This document shows positions 24,791-37,315 of a DNA stretch of 64,000 nucleotides, in pieces. Under the pieces are notes generated by a model, which ran no database searches, had not been told where the DNA came from, and was given only the letters and a program-made list of their open reading frames with translations. The position numbers and the translations under genes are program-made. Source of the DNA: Nemopilema nomurai (Eukaryota; Cnidaria; Scyphozoa; Rhizostomeae; Rhizostomatidae). Where the stretch lies: positions 255,854-319,853 of the forward strand of contig ML133479.1 of NCBI GenBank assembly GCA_003864495.1, in the 5' to 3' direction. Position 1 is the stretch's first letter; every line of letters begins with the position of its first letter.

Positions 24791-27765
24791 ATAACGTTAA
24801 TCATGAACAATCATTTTCAATATCAACATTATCATCACGATCATCATCGTCATGATCAATTACCATCATCATAACATCATCATTACAAGCTCCATTTTTA
24901 ATCAACCATTAGATCAAAAATAGTTGCTCTCGATTCCAATAGCTGCAATAGATGTCTGGACCCATTCAAATTTCTTTTACCAGGTCTATAGCCGTTCAGC
25001 GAAGCTTAGATATGTCTTATTAGCTCCAGTTAGAAGGAACTCCAGCAACTTAAACAAGTGTTGGTTCAAAGGTCTTTCCAGCTTTTGGGTGATGGGTATT
25101 TATGTTTTATTCGGATTGGATTTGCTCCTTCTAGAGTATCTGACTGCTTGAGCCGTGGTTAAAACTACTAAAGTCTTTGTTCTTAATAGTTGCAGATTGT
25201 TAAGAACATAAATCTAATCACTTGTCTTACTTCTTCGATTGGATCCTCTGATAGGTAGCCTCTGCTTTTCTAATTGACGTCCGTTTAGAAACTCAAAGAA
25301 AATATAGTGGTGACGTAAACACGTCACGCACGCATCAAGATATGCACAATCAATACAAACATGTCCTATTTCCGGAAGAATATATTGAATCTGCATACCA
25401 CATTCGACGGTGCTAATAGGGTATCTCATATTTAAAAATGTGTTGCTTTGCAGCACATGCAATCTCTTTTGAATGTTTGAAATAATTCATTCACCGTTTA
25501 AATAATCAGGTCTCAACAAGAAATACAACCTTTGCAGCATAGCATAACATCTTTCTCCATAACACAGTTGAACTTAATGATCAATTCGACTTCTCCACGC
25601 AAGATAAGCTGAATTAACAGATAAAAATTAAAACCAACCCATTAATTTCATTGACAAAGCAATTCTGTATCATGCAGTCCTGTGTAATGATAATGTATGT
25701 ATGCATTTGAATATTATTATAGTGGGATATGTACATTTCGGTTTAACATAGAGCGGTCATAAACACGTGTCCTTTTAAACACAATTAGAATAAGATAAAT
25801 ACATTAATAAACGAATAAGTAAATAAATTGTAATAAACTTACAAAATGTCTTTTTTGCAATCAAAAGGAAATGAGTTATATAGCATGGCACCTACAGAAA
25901 ATAATCCTTAGCAAATCCTATTTAAATGCTGGGAATTTTTTAAAAAAGGTCCAGTTCCTTGTCTTCACATTGTGTTCGTTGACCATGAAATAGTCTTGAG
26001 AAAGTTTGTACACACAGTTCCATTTAGACAATTTCTCACTTATTGGTTTGTACGTCATTGACATCCACACTGCAAGCACCTGCATTAGTCAGAACGTGAG
26101 AGATATTTCTCTACAACTGCACTTTCCTCTTACAGAAATACACGCGAATACCGCTGAGGCATTTTATGCCTAAATGTTTCCTCAAAGCCCTTTATTATTA
26201 TTCTAGGTACTATTTGGTGATGTCTAACGCATGGTCGAAGCCATAAACAGATTGTGCATTCCGGCTCAATCTTTATTCTCTCCTTTCTACTCTCTCTCTA
26301 CAGCGCTTATTCATAATTATAAAGCCCATTTGTTCGTTGAAATGTCTACAAGCCAGCAAAGTACGTTTCAAGATGGCATCACGAGTTTATTTTGCTATTT
26401 CAAAATCTATCTAAATCTTTATGGTCTTACAATTTAAGCAGTTAGAATTTGATGAATATCCAGTTTGATGTGCATTCGAATTGATTTGAAGCTAACTTGC
26501 GTAAGGAGTAATGCCGATAAAAAGGGAAACTAAAGTTGATCAAAATTTCGAAGATAGGCCAAGCAGAGAGCTCCAAAACATCGAATCTACGACAAATATA
26601 TACACCCCACAATCGCGGAGATAAAAGTCTACTATGAGCTGGAAAAACAGCAGATCAAGGCCAAAGACACTATCCATGGGTAAGAGGCGTTTCAAGATGA
26701 CAAGTTCACATTGTTAACCCCTTTAACTTAAAATCAAAAGTTGAATGACAACATGAACAAGGTGAAACAAAGAGGATGCCAATAACAACAAATAATTCTC
26801 AGCTGGAAATGAAGGGTACGTCCTATCAATGCCGCTTTCCATTTATTCATCTAGCCACACAGGTACACATTCAACTCCATGAATCGCAATCATTGGGGTG
26901 CCTTGCCCTATTAATAATCATTTTTCCCTTTTCTTGCCACGCGGCTTCATCCCCGCCCATGCCTATTGCCATGCAACAAACAGTCTATAAGGAACCTCTT
27001 GGGGTAAATAAAAAACAGCGAAACCCTTACCATTCAAATAAACAGTCTAGTTTAAGTAAGAGTCTAATTTAAAGAATATGCATGTATAGTTGAAAGTTAC
27101 GCTAAAAATATAATAATTACGTAAATAAATAACGAATTCAGTAAAATGTAAATATCAATTCCAAATACGATATGTACGAAATATGAAAATTTAATTGTAT
27201 TGCAGGTAATTTTTTTCCAGATACCCATTAAACCTGCTTCACGAGAAATTATAAAAAGATGTTAACTGATGCCATTTCGTCATCCAGTTCTAAGGTCAGA
27301 CTACGGTCAGTGTTAAAATTTTACAGCGTTTTACGTTACGTGATTGTATACCAGCTGATAGCCAAATGATTGAACACTCTATCACAAGTAGATGGTACTC
27401 TTGTGTGGTAATCGGTTACTGCATTTGTCATCTTGAATCGTTAATACTATTATTCTGTTGTTCCAGCTAAATATGTAGTGCATGTGTGATGTTATTTGTT
27501 TGCACATTCATTTGCTGCAGATGACAATGCAGCAAGTAAACATAAATCTACTGGTAGTAAATAAAATAGAGCCAAGGCGCTTGTGAAAATCTGACCTGTT
27601 GGCCTGGAGCAATAGGTTTCAATGGCATTGGCATCACAGACCACATCGTCGAATCGCGATGCAATAAGATTGGCTCAGCTTGCAACTAAATAACCAGCTG
27701 AAATGCAGTGATAAGACGAACCGCTTACGTCGTGGCCTGTAGTGAGAGTGGTATCACGTGAATCA
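24791..27765. other. Gene-poor region
   Basis: No gene, RNA or intact mobile element recognised. The segment near 26530-26640 reads like a short decayed coding tract but I cannot assign it. The end nearest 27765 is the presumed 3' UTR of the minus-strand transporter. Confidence 0.4.
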
Positions 27766-30700
27766 CTAGATAAGAGCATCTTTCTCGCAAAAAGCGTCGT
27801 CATCTTCACACAAATCGCCTTCTGTTGGTGGATCTATCATCAAGTCTTTGGCTGCACCATTCACCGCCGTCAAAGGCTCTGCAATGGATAAATAGGAATC
27901 TTGCTTCATTGGACATTATTACTCATATCAGTAGTCACGGAGATATTTGTTGCAATGGATAAATTGGTAGAAGCATACTGAATTACTAAACGAGAATGCC
28001 GACGATACAGCCCTGATTGCAAAATCGAAAGGAAAGCTGAAAGGGATATTAAACAGCATGGAAGAAGAAGGTGGCAAGAATTGAACCATCAATAAACTGC
28101 AAAAAGACAGAATGCATGGTAATCAGCAAATAAAAACAGCATTGCAAGATATCGATTGGTGAAAGTGCATCAAAGCAAGTAGAGAGATGAAATTGTTTTG
28201 ACAGCATGATAACGGCAAATAGCAAATATGATCTTGAAAATAGAAATAGAATCGGATTGGCAAAAGATGCACTTAAAATAGAAGCATAATGAATAACAAA
28301 AATTCCATGACAACTAGGACCTGAAGGTTAAATTGCTACGTGTCTTGTTAGAAAGATCGCAAAGTATGGAGAAGCGAATAGAACCAACGGCAAGGTCTGA
28401 GCAAACATTCTCCTAGGAGATTCATCAAAGACAAAAAGCACTCACGAAGTTTATAGTCTTCCACAGATTCACACACTGGCTTGCCGAGCGTTTCAGGTAA
28501 ACACAGGCTCAGAAGTCCGGCGAAAATCGACAACACACCCATGATCACGAAGGGAAGGCTTGGGGTGACCAACTTGAGAACTTCGCTTATGAAAGGAGAT
28601 GTCGTGCATCCAACTCGGGCAAACAGAGACGCAAAGCTCATGCCCTGTGTTCTGTAAAAGATGACATGATATGACATTAATAAATATAATATGACTACAT
28701 CAATGAAATGATGAGTGAAAGTCCTATTTGTAGGGCTAAATAGAGCGATTTGAGTGTGCTGGGCTCTTCTAAAGATTGACAACACTCATTAGGCCAAAAA
28801 TAGCGCAGAAGCACCTCAACTAAATGTTGGCAAAGATTTAAAAACTTCACTAAAGTTGGGTTGTAAAATGAAAGTAAAAGGACAAGGAACTGTTTAGAAT
28901 ACCGATTCGATGCAATGCACGATAAATGGTATCAGGCTTAGGCCATGATGAAGCAAGTTACCTGATTGGGGTAGGATACAACTCCACTGACCAAATGTAA
29001 TAACCAGAAAAGGCTACCACGTTAAATAACTTCCCAGCCATACCTCCAATGATACGTAAGGTAGGGTAAGCTAAAACAAAAGAACTTACAGCTAGATTCA
29101 CCGCCGTGTAAGAGTAACACCACTACCAAAATATAAAACGTTTAGGGTACACCAATTGCATATACGTTGTTCTGCAACATTTTGGCACTCTTAATTACGG
29201 GATCCTAATCTCTCTAGCCTGCCTGGAAGAATTTACCTGGCCCTTGTCTCTACAAGTTGCATACTGTGTAGTGTGTGACAAGACTTGTTACAATCCTTTG
29301 AATTTAATATTGCAAGAGAAGCTAAGGCAAAGCGTTGCTTCTTGAAAAAAGCACAAGTAGAATCCATTGTCATTAGCGTGAATAACATTGGTAGATTCGA
29401 ACAAACAGATGTGCTGCATGTTAACAGAAGCAATTACAGGTCAGTAGCGAATGTAACATGAAACGTGAATACAATTCTAATGGCTCACATTTCTCCGGGA
29501 ATAAAGCAATGCTGGCACAGAATAGTCCAGCAGTGATCATGGCCATAACAGTCGTCTTTTTTCGGCCTATTCTAAAATTGACGGAAACGACAAAGTGATG
29601 CTACTGCTCAGTAATGTAGAATATCAGAGTTGAAGGACTGACGGATGTGAACCTCAAAATAGTAAAAAGTATGATAAATATCATATGCAAAGGCAAATCA
29701 AATCGGCATCACGCTTTGGTAGTAACGATTTGGAGAAGGAGGGGCTATTGTTTAGAATCATTGGTGCGATGTTCCGAGCTGGTGTAACGCTGGTTTGTTC
29801 AGAAAATGTCTTAGAATTTGAAAAAGCCCGAGAATAAAGCATGTGGTTTAGGTTTTTCCAGTTGACTGCAGTTTTCATTGCAAATAATGGCTGCGTCTAT
29901 TGAAGCCTAAGTTCCCATATATTTGAGGTGAACGCAAAGAAAATTCAAATTTTGCAGACAATGAAAGGAAAAACGGAGATGCATTGGAAATCATGGATAA
30001 AAAAGGTGCCAAGGAGACAGAGCAATCTTGAAATGCAATGAGGACACAGCAAAGTGTATCTTTCTATAAAGTGTATCTTTCAGGAAAGTGTATCTTTCTA
30101 AGGACATGTATCTTTCTATAAAGGATGCTTAAAAAAAAAATAACAACATTTAATGGCATTGGTAACTTTCTAAAATGATGCACGCAAGGGAACACAGTAG
30201 TTGATAATATATCAGTCATCTAGCTGAGACACAAAAACAGACAAACCAACCTTTCAAGAAGGAAGACAACTAAGATTGTGGCTGGGCATTCAACCAAACT
30301 CATCAAGGCAAAATCCCTGTACATATTGCCAGTGAGATCACCAGCTGACAATGATATCCCATAAAATGTCATTGCCACTATCATCCTGAGAAAAAAACCA
30401 GTGTGACTATAAAGAAGACTAGAATTTGACTAAATGGCTGCAGTGTAACTAATTCAAACATTTCTGATAATGTAGCTTTGCAATGGAAATAGACACAGGA
30501 AACTTGACTTACTGCTAAGATTCGTTTTCTAGAGTTCACAGGTCCTTTATTTAGAGCTTTCACAAGACAAGTGTTCATATACCCTTGGCAAAATTAGGCA
30601 AATTTTTACTTTGGGTATAATGTAATATCATAGTTTGTAAATTACTTGATCCAGCTAGATCCAATGAAAAAAATCTAGCTCGAAGTCATATCGCTGCATT

Positions 30701-32696
30701 TTGTCACTCATTGATGTCAAAATCATATAATCTAATTAGTGATATTTTGTGTCAACTTTTTGTTAAATATGCTAAGCTACTTAGAGGTTAGAGACTGTGT
30801 CATTTCCAAAACTTGCAGTAATCACATAAAGTGAGATGAGAAGAACAGAAAAGAATTAATTGAAATAACTTATTAAGGTATACCATCCAAATGAAAGTGG
30901 CAAGGTGATGAACAGTCTTCTTCTTGGTCTGAAGAGGTGGATTATTGAGCCTTGTGCTTTTCTTACATCACTACTTTGCTCAATACATGCATTTGGAAAT
31001 GGGCGCTTATTTATCTTAGCTATCCTTTTGAGGACATTCATTGTCTTTGTCAATTGCCCTTGAGTGCTCAGCCATCTTGGAGACTCATAGGCCCAACTAT
31101 AAGGATAAGAACATTTTCTGCAATAAACTGAAACTGAAAACACAAAAATGGAAAACTTGGAACCAAATGCAACTTTTTAAGGTGGAAATCTGCTGGCCCA
31201 AAGGAAAGGCTATTTATTGAAATAAATTTACTGTGAGAAAATTTAAAAATCAATTCACTGCAAATGCATATGAAGCTCAAAATAACCTTCAATTTTTGCA
31301 GGTAAATGCTTGACTGAACTTGCTGTGAAGTAAAACAACTTCCTTATTGCCAAGAAGTCAAGTTAAGCAGCTGAAACTATGTAGCAACTCGCAACAATAC
31401 AGCAGTTGAATTAAAAGACAAGGAGATTAATAACATACTTACTACAAAATGAAAGCCAATGGAAAATATGGGGCAGAACAGATTATTAAAAGCTTTCTCC
31501 ATTCTTGAATGTAATAGGCTTGCAAAGTTAACAATAACAATGCACCAGTTCCAACTATAAAAATGCAATTTCCCATGAGAGATCTGTACTTTCTACCAAC
31601 GAGTTCTGTAGCAAGCACAAATCCTGAGATGCCAACACCAGTGAGGCCAAAGCCAATGATACTCCTGAGAACAATGAACTGCCAGACACTTGTAATGAAA
31701 GCAGTCAAGAAGACTGCAAGCAGTACAGTGAGGTATGAAATAAGTGCTATGGGTTTACGTCCAAAGTAGTCAGCAGCCATTCCGAATGGGATGCATCCAA
31801 GTCCCCAGCCCAGGTACAAGGCAGCATTTGCAAAAGCAGCCATGGGGTTGTTCTCACAAACAAGATCAAACTGCAAACAATGAGGATTGTAAAATCGATC
31901 AGCATTTAAACTCAGTTGACTTGGGAGATGAACAGGGTAAAAGAACAAAATGGAACCATAAATAGATGCACACAAACAACCAGATTTGACAACCCAAGGT
32001 AAACCATGCCTTTGATTCAAGGCGCTACTCAAATGCAAGAGTAGAACTACAATTGGTTATTGACAAATGCTCAAAACAGGTCAAATTTATTTCCTTCTCA
32101 ATTAAATAACATAGCAGAACTGAAGAGAGCTACCTCCCCCCCCCTCCACAATTAGGAGTCTGAGAGCATATTGCATAAAGAAGTTTTACTCTGTCTTTGC
32201 AAAACATTTGAAAAAAGAATTTAGAATTTAATTTAATTTTTTTTTCTTGAGAATAGAACTTTCAACAAATGTAAAAAAAGATACTAACTTCTGTGACAAA
32301 GGAAAAGTCTTTGTGAACCACATACTCCCAGCTGCTTCTTGGCATTGAGCATCGTGAGTTGAACTTGTCGAGTTCTGCAGGAGACACCTCTCCACTGACA
32401 TTACAAAAAGCATTTGTACCATTTGTGCATTTCCAGTTTGGGCTGTGTCCAGTGAAGTACATTATCAATATTTGGTAGGTCGTAGGAATATTGATAAAAC
32501 AAATTAAGAAGGCGAACAACATTTGATAACAGCCGCATGGTCCAATTTCATTAATCAAACCATCCACTGATGCAATGCGCTGTTCCTCAGCAGCGACCAC
32601 GCCAGAATTCTCTTCGCTGGCTGGGAGATTCTCATCTTTCTCAATCTCGACTTCTCCTTCATCTTTAAGCAGATATTCCTTGTCATAATTCATCAT
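27766..32696 (-). CDS. SLC22-type organic ion transporter (MFS), copy A
   Basis: Eight exons on the minus strand: 32289-32696, 31443-31870, 30884-31096, 30251-30385, 29489-29571, 28962-29070, 28446-28651 and 27766-27878. The sum is 1695 bases, 564 residues, usual for SLC22. The large first extracellular loop contains GHSPNWKC and SRCSMPRSSWEY and leads into FDLVCENNPMAA. The MFS signature AADYFGRKP follows near residue 168, and ESPRWL near 283 starts the central cytoplasmic loop. Later exons give SLSAGDLTGNMYRDFAL, RIGRKKTT, ELYPTPIR and LPETLGKP, matching helices 7-12. Plasma-membrane uniporter or exchanger of organic cations, anions or zwitterions; substrate cannot be told from sequence. 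The acidic N-terminus (about 50 residues) is longer than in copy B. Copy B sits head to head at 37.3 kb. Confidence 0.93.
27990..28290 (+). pseudogene. Decayed LINE reverse-transcriptase fragment
   Basis: Antisense within the last intron of transporter A. In one plus frame from about 28093, interrupted by stops, it reads KKTECMVIS, KISIGESASKQVE, ITANSKYDLE and RIGLAKDALKI, a typical C-terminal stretch of LINE reverse transcriptases (TECMVISK followed by the YLGS-type block). Upstream LNSMEEEG fits the same family. The YLGS core itself is mutated. The LINE clade is not determined. Confidence 0.6.
30056..30124 (+). repeat. Short imperfect tandem repeat
   Basis: About four copies of a 17-18-base unit based on GTGTATCTTTCTATAAA, in an intron of transporter A. 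Confidence 0.7.
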
Positions 32697-33193
32697 TAGA
32701 TAAAAAATGAACTGTCTTGATTCACTGTGAAGGGAAATACACTAATTCAAAATGAGGAGACTGCCAAACAGACCAATGGTCTGATACGCAAATGTTGTTG
32801 AATTTGTATTATTGTAGCATTACAGTCCCGAAGCAGCGTCATCAAAACAATTTACAAGGTCTGCTTCACACCAAAAATTCTCACCTGAAAATGAAAACGA
32901 GACTACGGTCACCTTATTGCCTGGCAACCAGATGTGGATTTTGGCGGCAAAGTGGAATCAGAAAGAGGTTATACACTGGGATCGCAAAAGTATGAAAACG
33001 ATGGCCTAAAATCTGACGCCAAGGCATTGATTACGTGCCGCCATAAAAACACTTTGACCATATTATGGCGGGAAAAATTTGAATGGCGCCAGCAAAGATA
33101 AAATCAGTGTACACAATGTTTCTAGTTTTCAAAAAACTTAATTTTCACCTAAATTTTGCAGAAAAAAATACTAAATAACGCGTTTCTGTCAAC
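32697..33193. other. 5' flank of transporter A
   Basis: Expected 5' UTR and promoter of the minus-strand transporter, then the left flank of a Tc1-like relic. No other gene seen. Confidence 0.4.
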
Positions 33194-34389
33194 ATGGTGA
33201 AAGTCCGAGAGTTTTCAGAAAACGAACGAGCAGCGGTGAAATATTTGAGAAATACAGAAAACTCTTTTTCGGAAATTGCTAGGTAAGTTTGCTGCAGCAA
33301 GTCAGGTGTATACAAAATTTGGAAAAATTTCAAGACAGGTTCCATCACCAAACAGCCAAGAAATGGCCGTCCACAAAAATTTTCGGGAAGAGGGGAGAGA
33401 GCCATTTGTCGTGTTGCTCGCCAGGTACGTTTCGCAACTTTAGGGGAAATAAAGCCAACTTTGTCTGAACAATTCCCTGCAGAGAACCTGTCGAAATGTT
33501 TGGTAAGAAAAACTTTGAAAAAGTTCGGATTGAACAGTTATGCGAGAAAGAAAAGACCGTTCATTTCGAAAAAAGATCTTACCGGGTAAAATGGACGACG
33601 GCATTGCTTGAATGGCCATTGACCTGTAACGTGTTAGGGTTTTGTTAATTAGCTGTGTTGCGTGCAGTGTCTGTGATTGATCTTAATCTTGTTAACGAGT
33701 ATGTATTGTCTTATGTCAATGTTTCGTTTCCGTTATTGTGATCACGTTCATTGTTGTAGAGTGACGTATTACTGTTGATTGTCATCTCCAATTATACTCA
33801 GTGTTTTATTCAGTGTATTTCGTGATCAATAGTCAGTCTTGTTTGAAACAGATATACATTGATCTATTGACTACGCTGTTGTCTTACTTGGCTTAGGCCT
33901 TCGGGCCTAAGCATGTCATCTTCTTCCACGCTACCAAAGAACCCAGAATCGTTACAGACCCATTGGGAGGACGTAATTTTTTCTGATGAAAGCCATCTTT
34001 GTTTGCATGATGACTCGAGAGTGTTTCCCATAAACTCTGCTTATTACCAAGAGATTTTGAGAGAAAATCTCAAAAAGAGTGTGAAAATGATTTATGGGAA
34101 CAAACAATCCCCTTTTATTTTCCAACAAGACAATGCTCCGAGTCATTCATCCATTGCTACCAAGCAATATTTCAAGCGCAAGGGCATTTTGGTTACTCCA
34201 TGGCCATCTCCAAGCCCCGACTTGAACATAATCGAGAACGTCTGGCAAAATATGAAAACTGCATTAAATAAAGACATTTCAAGAACTAAAGCTGAACTTT
34301 TGAAAAATTTTCAACATCTGGTACTCCATCCCGCCGGAATTCATTTCCGACAAAAGTATTCGAACGGTCGGTCGAAAATGGCGGCCTAA
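33194..34389 (+). pseudogene. Tc1/mariner-like transposase relic 1, split by a solo LTR
   Basis: The reading starts MVKVREFSENERAAVKYLR (helix-turn-helix region, in-frame stop at 33284), with GRPQKF as the linker motif, and continues to about 33620. After the inserted LTR it resumes with HWEDVIFSDESH (first catalytic Asp), then QQDNAPSH (second Asp) and PSPDLNIIENVW (third acidic position), the standard Tc1 DDE/D pattern. There is also a frame change near 33590 and an internal loss of roughly 35 codons between DDSRVFPI and NSAYYQEIL. Clearly inactive. Confidence 0.9.
33625..33956 (+). mobile_element. Solo LTR inserted in the Tc1-like transposase
   Basis: A 332-base insert begins TGTAACG and ends CGTTACA (7-base inverted ends, TG...CA) and is flanked by the 4-base duplication GACC (33621-33624 and 33957-33960). 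Removing it rejoins the transposase frame at the position where the family motif is expected. It contains a perfect 9-base-arm hairpin with a TTCG loop at 33891-33912. Size, ends and duplication indicate a solo LTR, superfamily unknown (4-base duplications are common for Gypsy-type elements). Confidence 0.82.
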
Positions 34390-34549
34390 ATTTGCCCCAA
34401 AAATGTAAACAAAGTTTTCTTCAAAGTTTTTGGCGGGAAGAAGTATTGACATCAGCAAAGAACTAAGTCACGCCAATCCGTATGTCAAATGTTATTACTA
34501 CCAAGCATAAAATTGGCTGATTTATTTGAAATAATATAGGTTTACAAGG

Positions 34550-35436
34550 ATGTTGAAAACTAGAGAATTGAGCGATAAAGAAAGAGTTGCCATAAAAGTT
34601 TTACGAGAAGCAGGGCATTCGTACTCGGAAATTGCGAAAAAAATTGGCTGTACTAAATCTACGGCTCACAGAGTTTCTCAATTATTGAAGAAGCGCGATT
34701 CCTTGCAGAACTCTAAGCGAAGTGGGCGTCCAAAAAAAAATTAGTGAAAAAGGAGAGAGGATGATAACAAGAATTTGCGTCTTATATCTCGTGTTTTATC
34801 AAAATATGCCATCAAAAGCTGCATTCGTGCTAAAAAGCCCCATGTCTCTTCAAAAAATCGCGGCTATCGAGGTAACTGGGCGAAAACAATGGAGGAATGG
34901 CCTCTTCCCCACTGAAACGATGTTCTGTTTACCGATGATGAATGCAGGTTCTCCTTAGCAAACGACTCTGCAATATTTCGAATGTGGAGAACAATGGAAG
35001 AAGATAGAAATCCCAACTTTTTAAATCAACCTTCAAAAAAGAAGTTTCTGTAATGGTATGGGGATGTATTGTGCCTAATGGCGTCGGGAATCTTGCACTT
35101 TGCGAAGGCAAAATCAATGCCAATCATTATTTCAAAATTCTCCGCGAAAATCTCGCCGAAAGTGCCCTTGAAATTTTCGGAAATGTAGACCAACCATTTA
35201 TACTTCAGCAGGACAATGCTCCATGCCATAAAGCAAAAATTACAGCAAAGTTTTTAACTGCCAATGGAATACTCATGATTTCCATACTTTTGCAACCCCA
35301 GTGTACACAACCGTTCAAAAAGTTTTGGGACGATTCGAAGTTTCATAAGACGTTTATGATAAATTTAAAACATGCATTTTATCCTCTTTTATTAAGAACG
35401 ACAACGATCCTCTTTGTCTCGCAAAAAATTCTTTAA
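34550..35436 (+). pseudogene. Tc1/mariner-like transposase relic 2
   Basis: Starts MLKTRELSDKERVAIKVLRE and SYSEIAKKIGCTKSTAHRV, a Tc1-type paired-like DNA-binding domain, with the GRPKK linker. The frame is lost at a run of A near 34735. The middle (34745-34960) is scrambled by further indels. The last part reads VMVWGCIVPNGVG, then QQDNAPCHKAK, and then decays before the third acidic residue. It is related to but clearly distinct from relic 1. I could not find its terminal inverted repeats. Confidence 0.88.
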
Positions 35437-36190
35437 CAGGAGAGGAACAGAGGCGGTGACCACTCAACTATTTGTGAAGCGGTATGTCTGTTTGGTAATT
35501 CAGCTGTAAAATATATGCATTTTTTAGGCAAGTTCGGATAAGGCCCAGTACTAAAAATTCCTTAACTGGCGACCAAATTTGATTACTCAAAACTCCTTTA
35601 GATTCCTTAACTTTTTATTCATTTTTCTATGAAACAAAACTACTAATTAACAAAACAATAAATTGCCTAAAAGTATGCATAAGATGTCGTGTGTGTTTCG
35701 TATTTCCTGGCAGAGAGCTCTTAAATCTTTTGTAATTTTGAGAACTGCCTTGCTTGATTATAAAGAAATGCGTGTAGTGGAAAATTAGCATAGTTATTTT
35801 CTTGTGGAAAGAATTTTCCTTCTGTCAGCATTTGCCTTATGATTATAAATTTATATATATATATTTAGACTAAAATAAACAGACTATTGTGACACAACTC
35901 TGAGTTTCATGTGTAAACAATCATCAGGTGTCTAAAAGAACACAAATTAACGGCAAGCAAGATATAACGGTGAAAACAAATTATCGAACACGAAGTTAAT
36001 TGCGAAGAGTGATAAATCGTAACAACTACATTCTAAGATCGAAAATTGCTATTCAAAAGTTTGTTCCGGTGTCTACATTGGCATATAAATACTGTTTTAT
36101 TATTAAGTATTTTATTATCCCCTAAAGATTGAATTATATAAAATGTTTCTGTGAGGCAAAATTTATAAAAGTTGCTTCTAGCTGTGCTCT
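35437..36190. other. Transposon-rich intergenic DNA
   Basis: No gene recognised. The sequence is AT-rich, with a short TA run near 35850. Confidence 0.4.
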
Positions 36191-36448
36191 TTATTTTTTG
36201 ACAATTCTCCATTTAATGGTTGGTATCGTTCCTTGTTCCTTCAACTTCCAAATATATTTTGAAAGTTCAGTACTCTTTATATCTATCGTGTTTGAAATCT
36301 TTGTTATGGTTAGCATATCATAGTTTGAATATACCTTCGGTAAGGCCAATATATTTTTCGTTTCATCATCTTTATCGTTTCTAACTGTTGCTTCATATAT
36401 GAGGTTGGGTGTTAAAAATTCATTCCCTATAAATATATATATATTCAT
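36191..36448 (-). pseudogene. Retroelement remnant, GIY-YIG-like tail
   Basis: The minus frame reads FLTPNLIYEATVRND near its start and ELSKYIWKLKEQG before its end. This arrangement is seen in GIY-YIG-type endonuclease regions of metazoan retroelements (for example Penelope-like elements). The central GIY/YIG block is lost. Identification rests on pattern memory and needs a profile search. Confidence 0.45.
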
Positions 36449-36801
36449 TCAAAAACTCATCCTATAAAATGTTTAGACGATAAGATATAAACTCAAAGAA
36501 AACAATTTCGTTAGACGTTTCGCTTTCGCTTTATCAGTAATACTTTTACAAAATCAGAGGAGCCTACTTATCAACTTGAATTACAATAGAACAATACAAA
36601 CAATAGAAACCTAAGGGGGACCTGCCAGGACCTGCCTAATACAATACATATTGTTATATGTGTTAAAACGCTAATTGTTATGGGGAACTAGGAAATAAGA
36701 GAATAGAAAGGTAGAATAAACAAAAAACAAAAAAAACAAAAATAGAAAATAGAAAAAGAAAATAGAAAAAACAAAAAACAGTGGGAGAATAAACAAATGT
36801 C

Positions 36802-37110
36802 CTATGTGTCTACTTGCCTAGTATTAAGAACCATAGGAGAAAAAGTATTCAAGCGATATTGCCAAACATTTTCTCTCCTCCTATCATTCCCTGTTAACCT
36901 ATCGATAACCGTAACACTTATGTCATTAAGAAACCCGCGATGTCCTTCCTCAGAAAAATGTCTGAAAAATTCCATCTGGGGCACTGAAGACCCTAAATTA
37001 AACTTGCGACTACACGCCTTGTAATTATTAAACCGAAGCTAAAAGGTGTGCATGTGCTACCTACATACTGAACACCACAGATAGTGCGTATGCGTAGAAT
37101 AGCATTTGGA
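36802..37110 (-). pseudogene. GIY-YIG endonuclease remnant of a retroelement
   Basis: Going down the minus strand from about 37085 it reads ICGVQYVGSTCTPF, the start of a GIY-YIG domain. After frame slips it continues with FFRHFSEEGHRGFLNDISV, VTVIDR and WQYRLNTFSPMVLN. This is the usual C-terminal part of GIY-YIG domains found in Penelope-like and related elements. It lies just upstream of transporter B. Confidence 0.6.
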
Positions 37111-37315
37111 ACGCCCTTGTTCAATGGGCGTAGCGGATGCTAGGAAACTGCCGATAAAGCATCAACAGAGTAATGGCATTCTTCGTACGCAGCGACAGGA
37201 TACCTATGTTTAGTTCTACTTGGTTTGTTGCAGCGCAGGAGCGTGATGCGCTTTCTTTTGGTAAAAGTGTTGTTTACTGTGGTTCAAAGGACATAAGCCA
37301 AGCAACAGACTAAAT

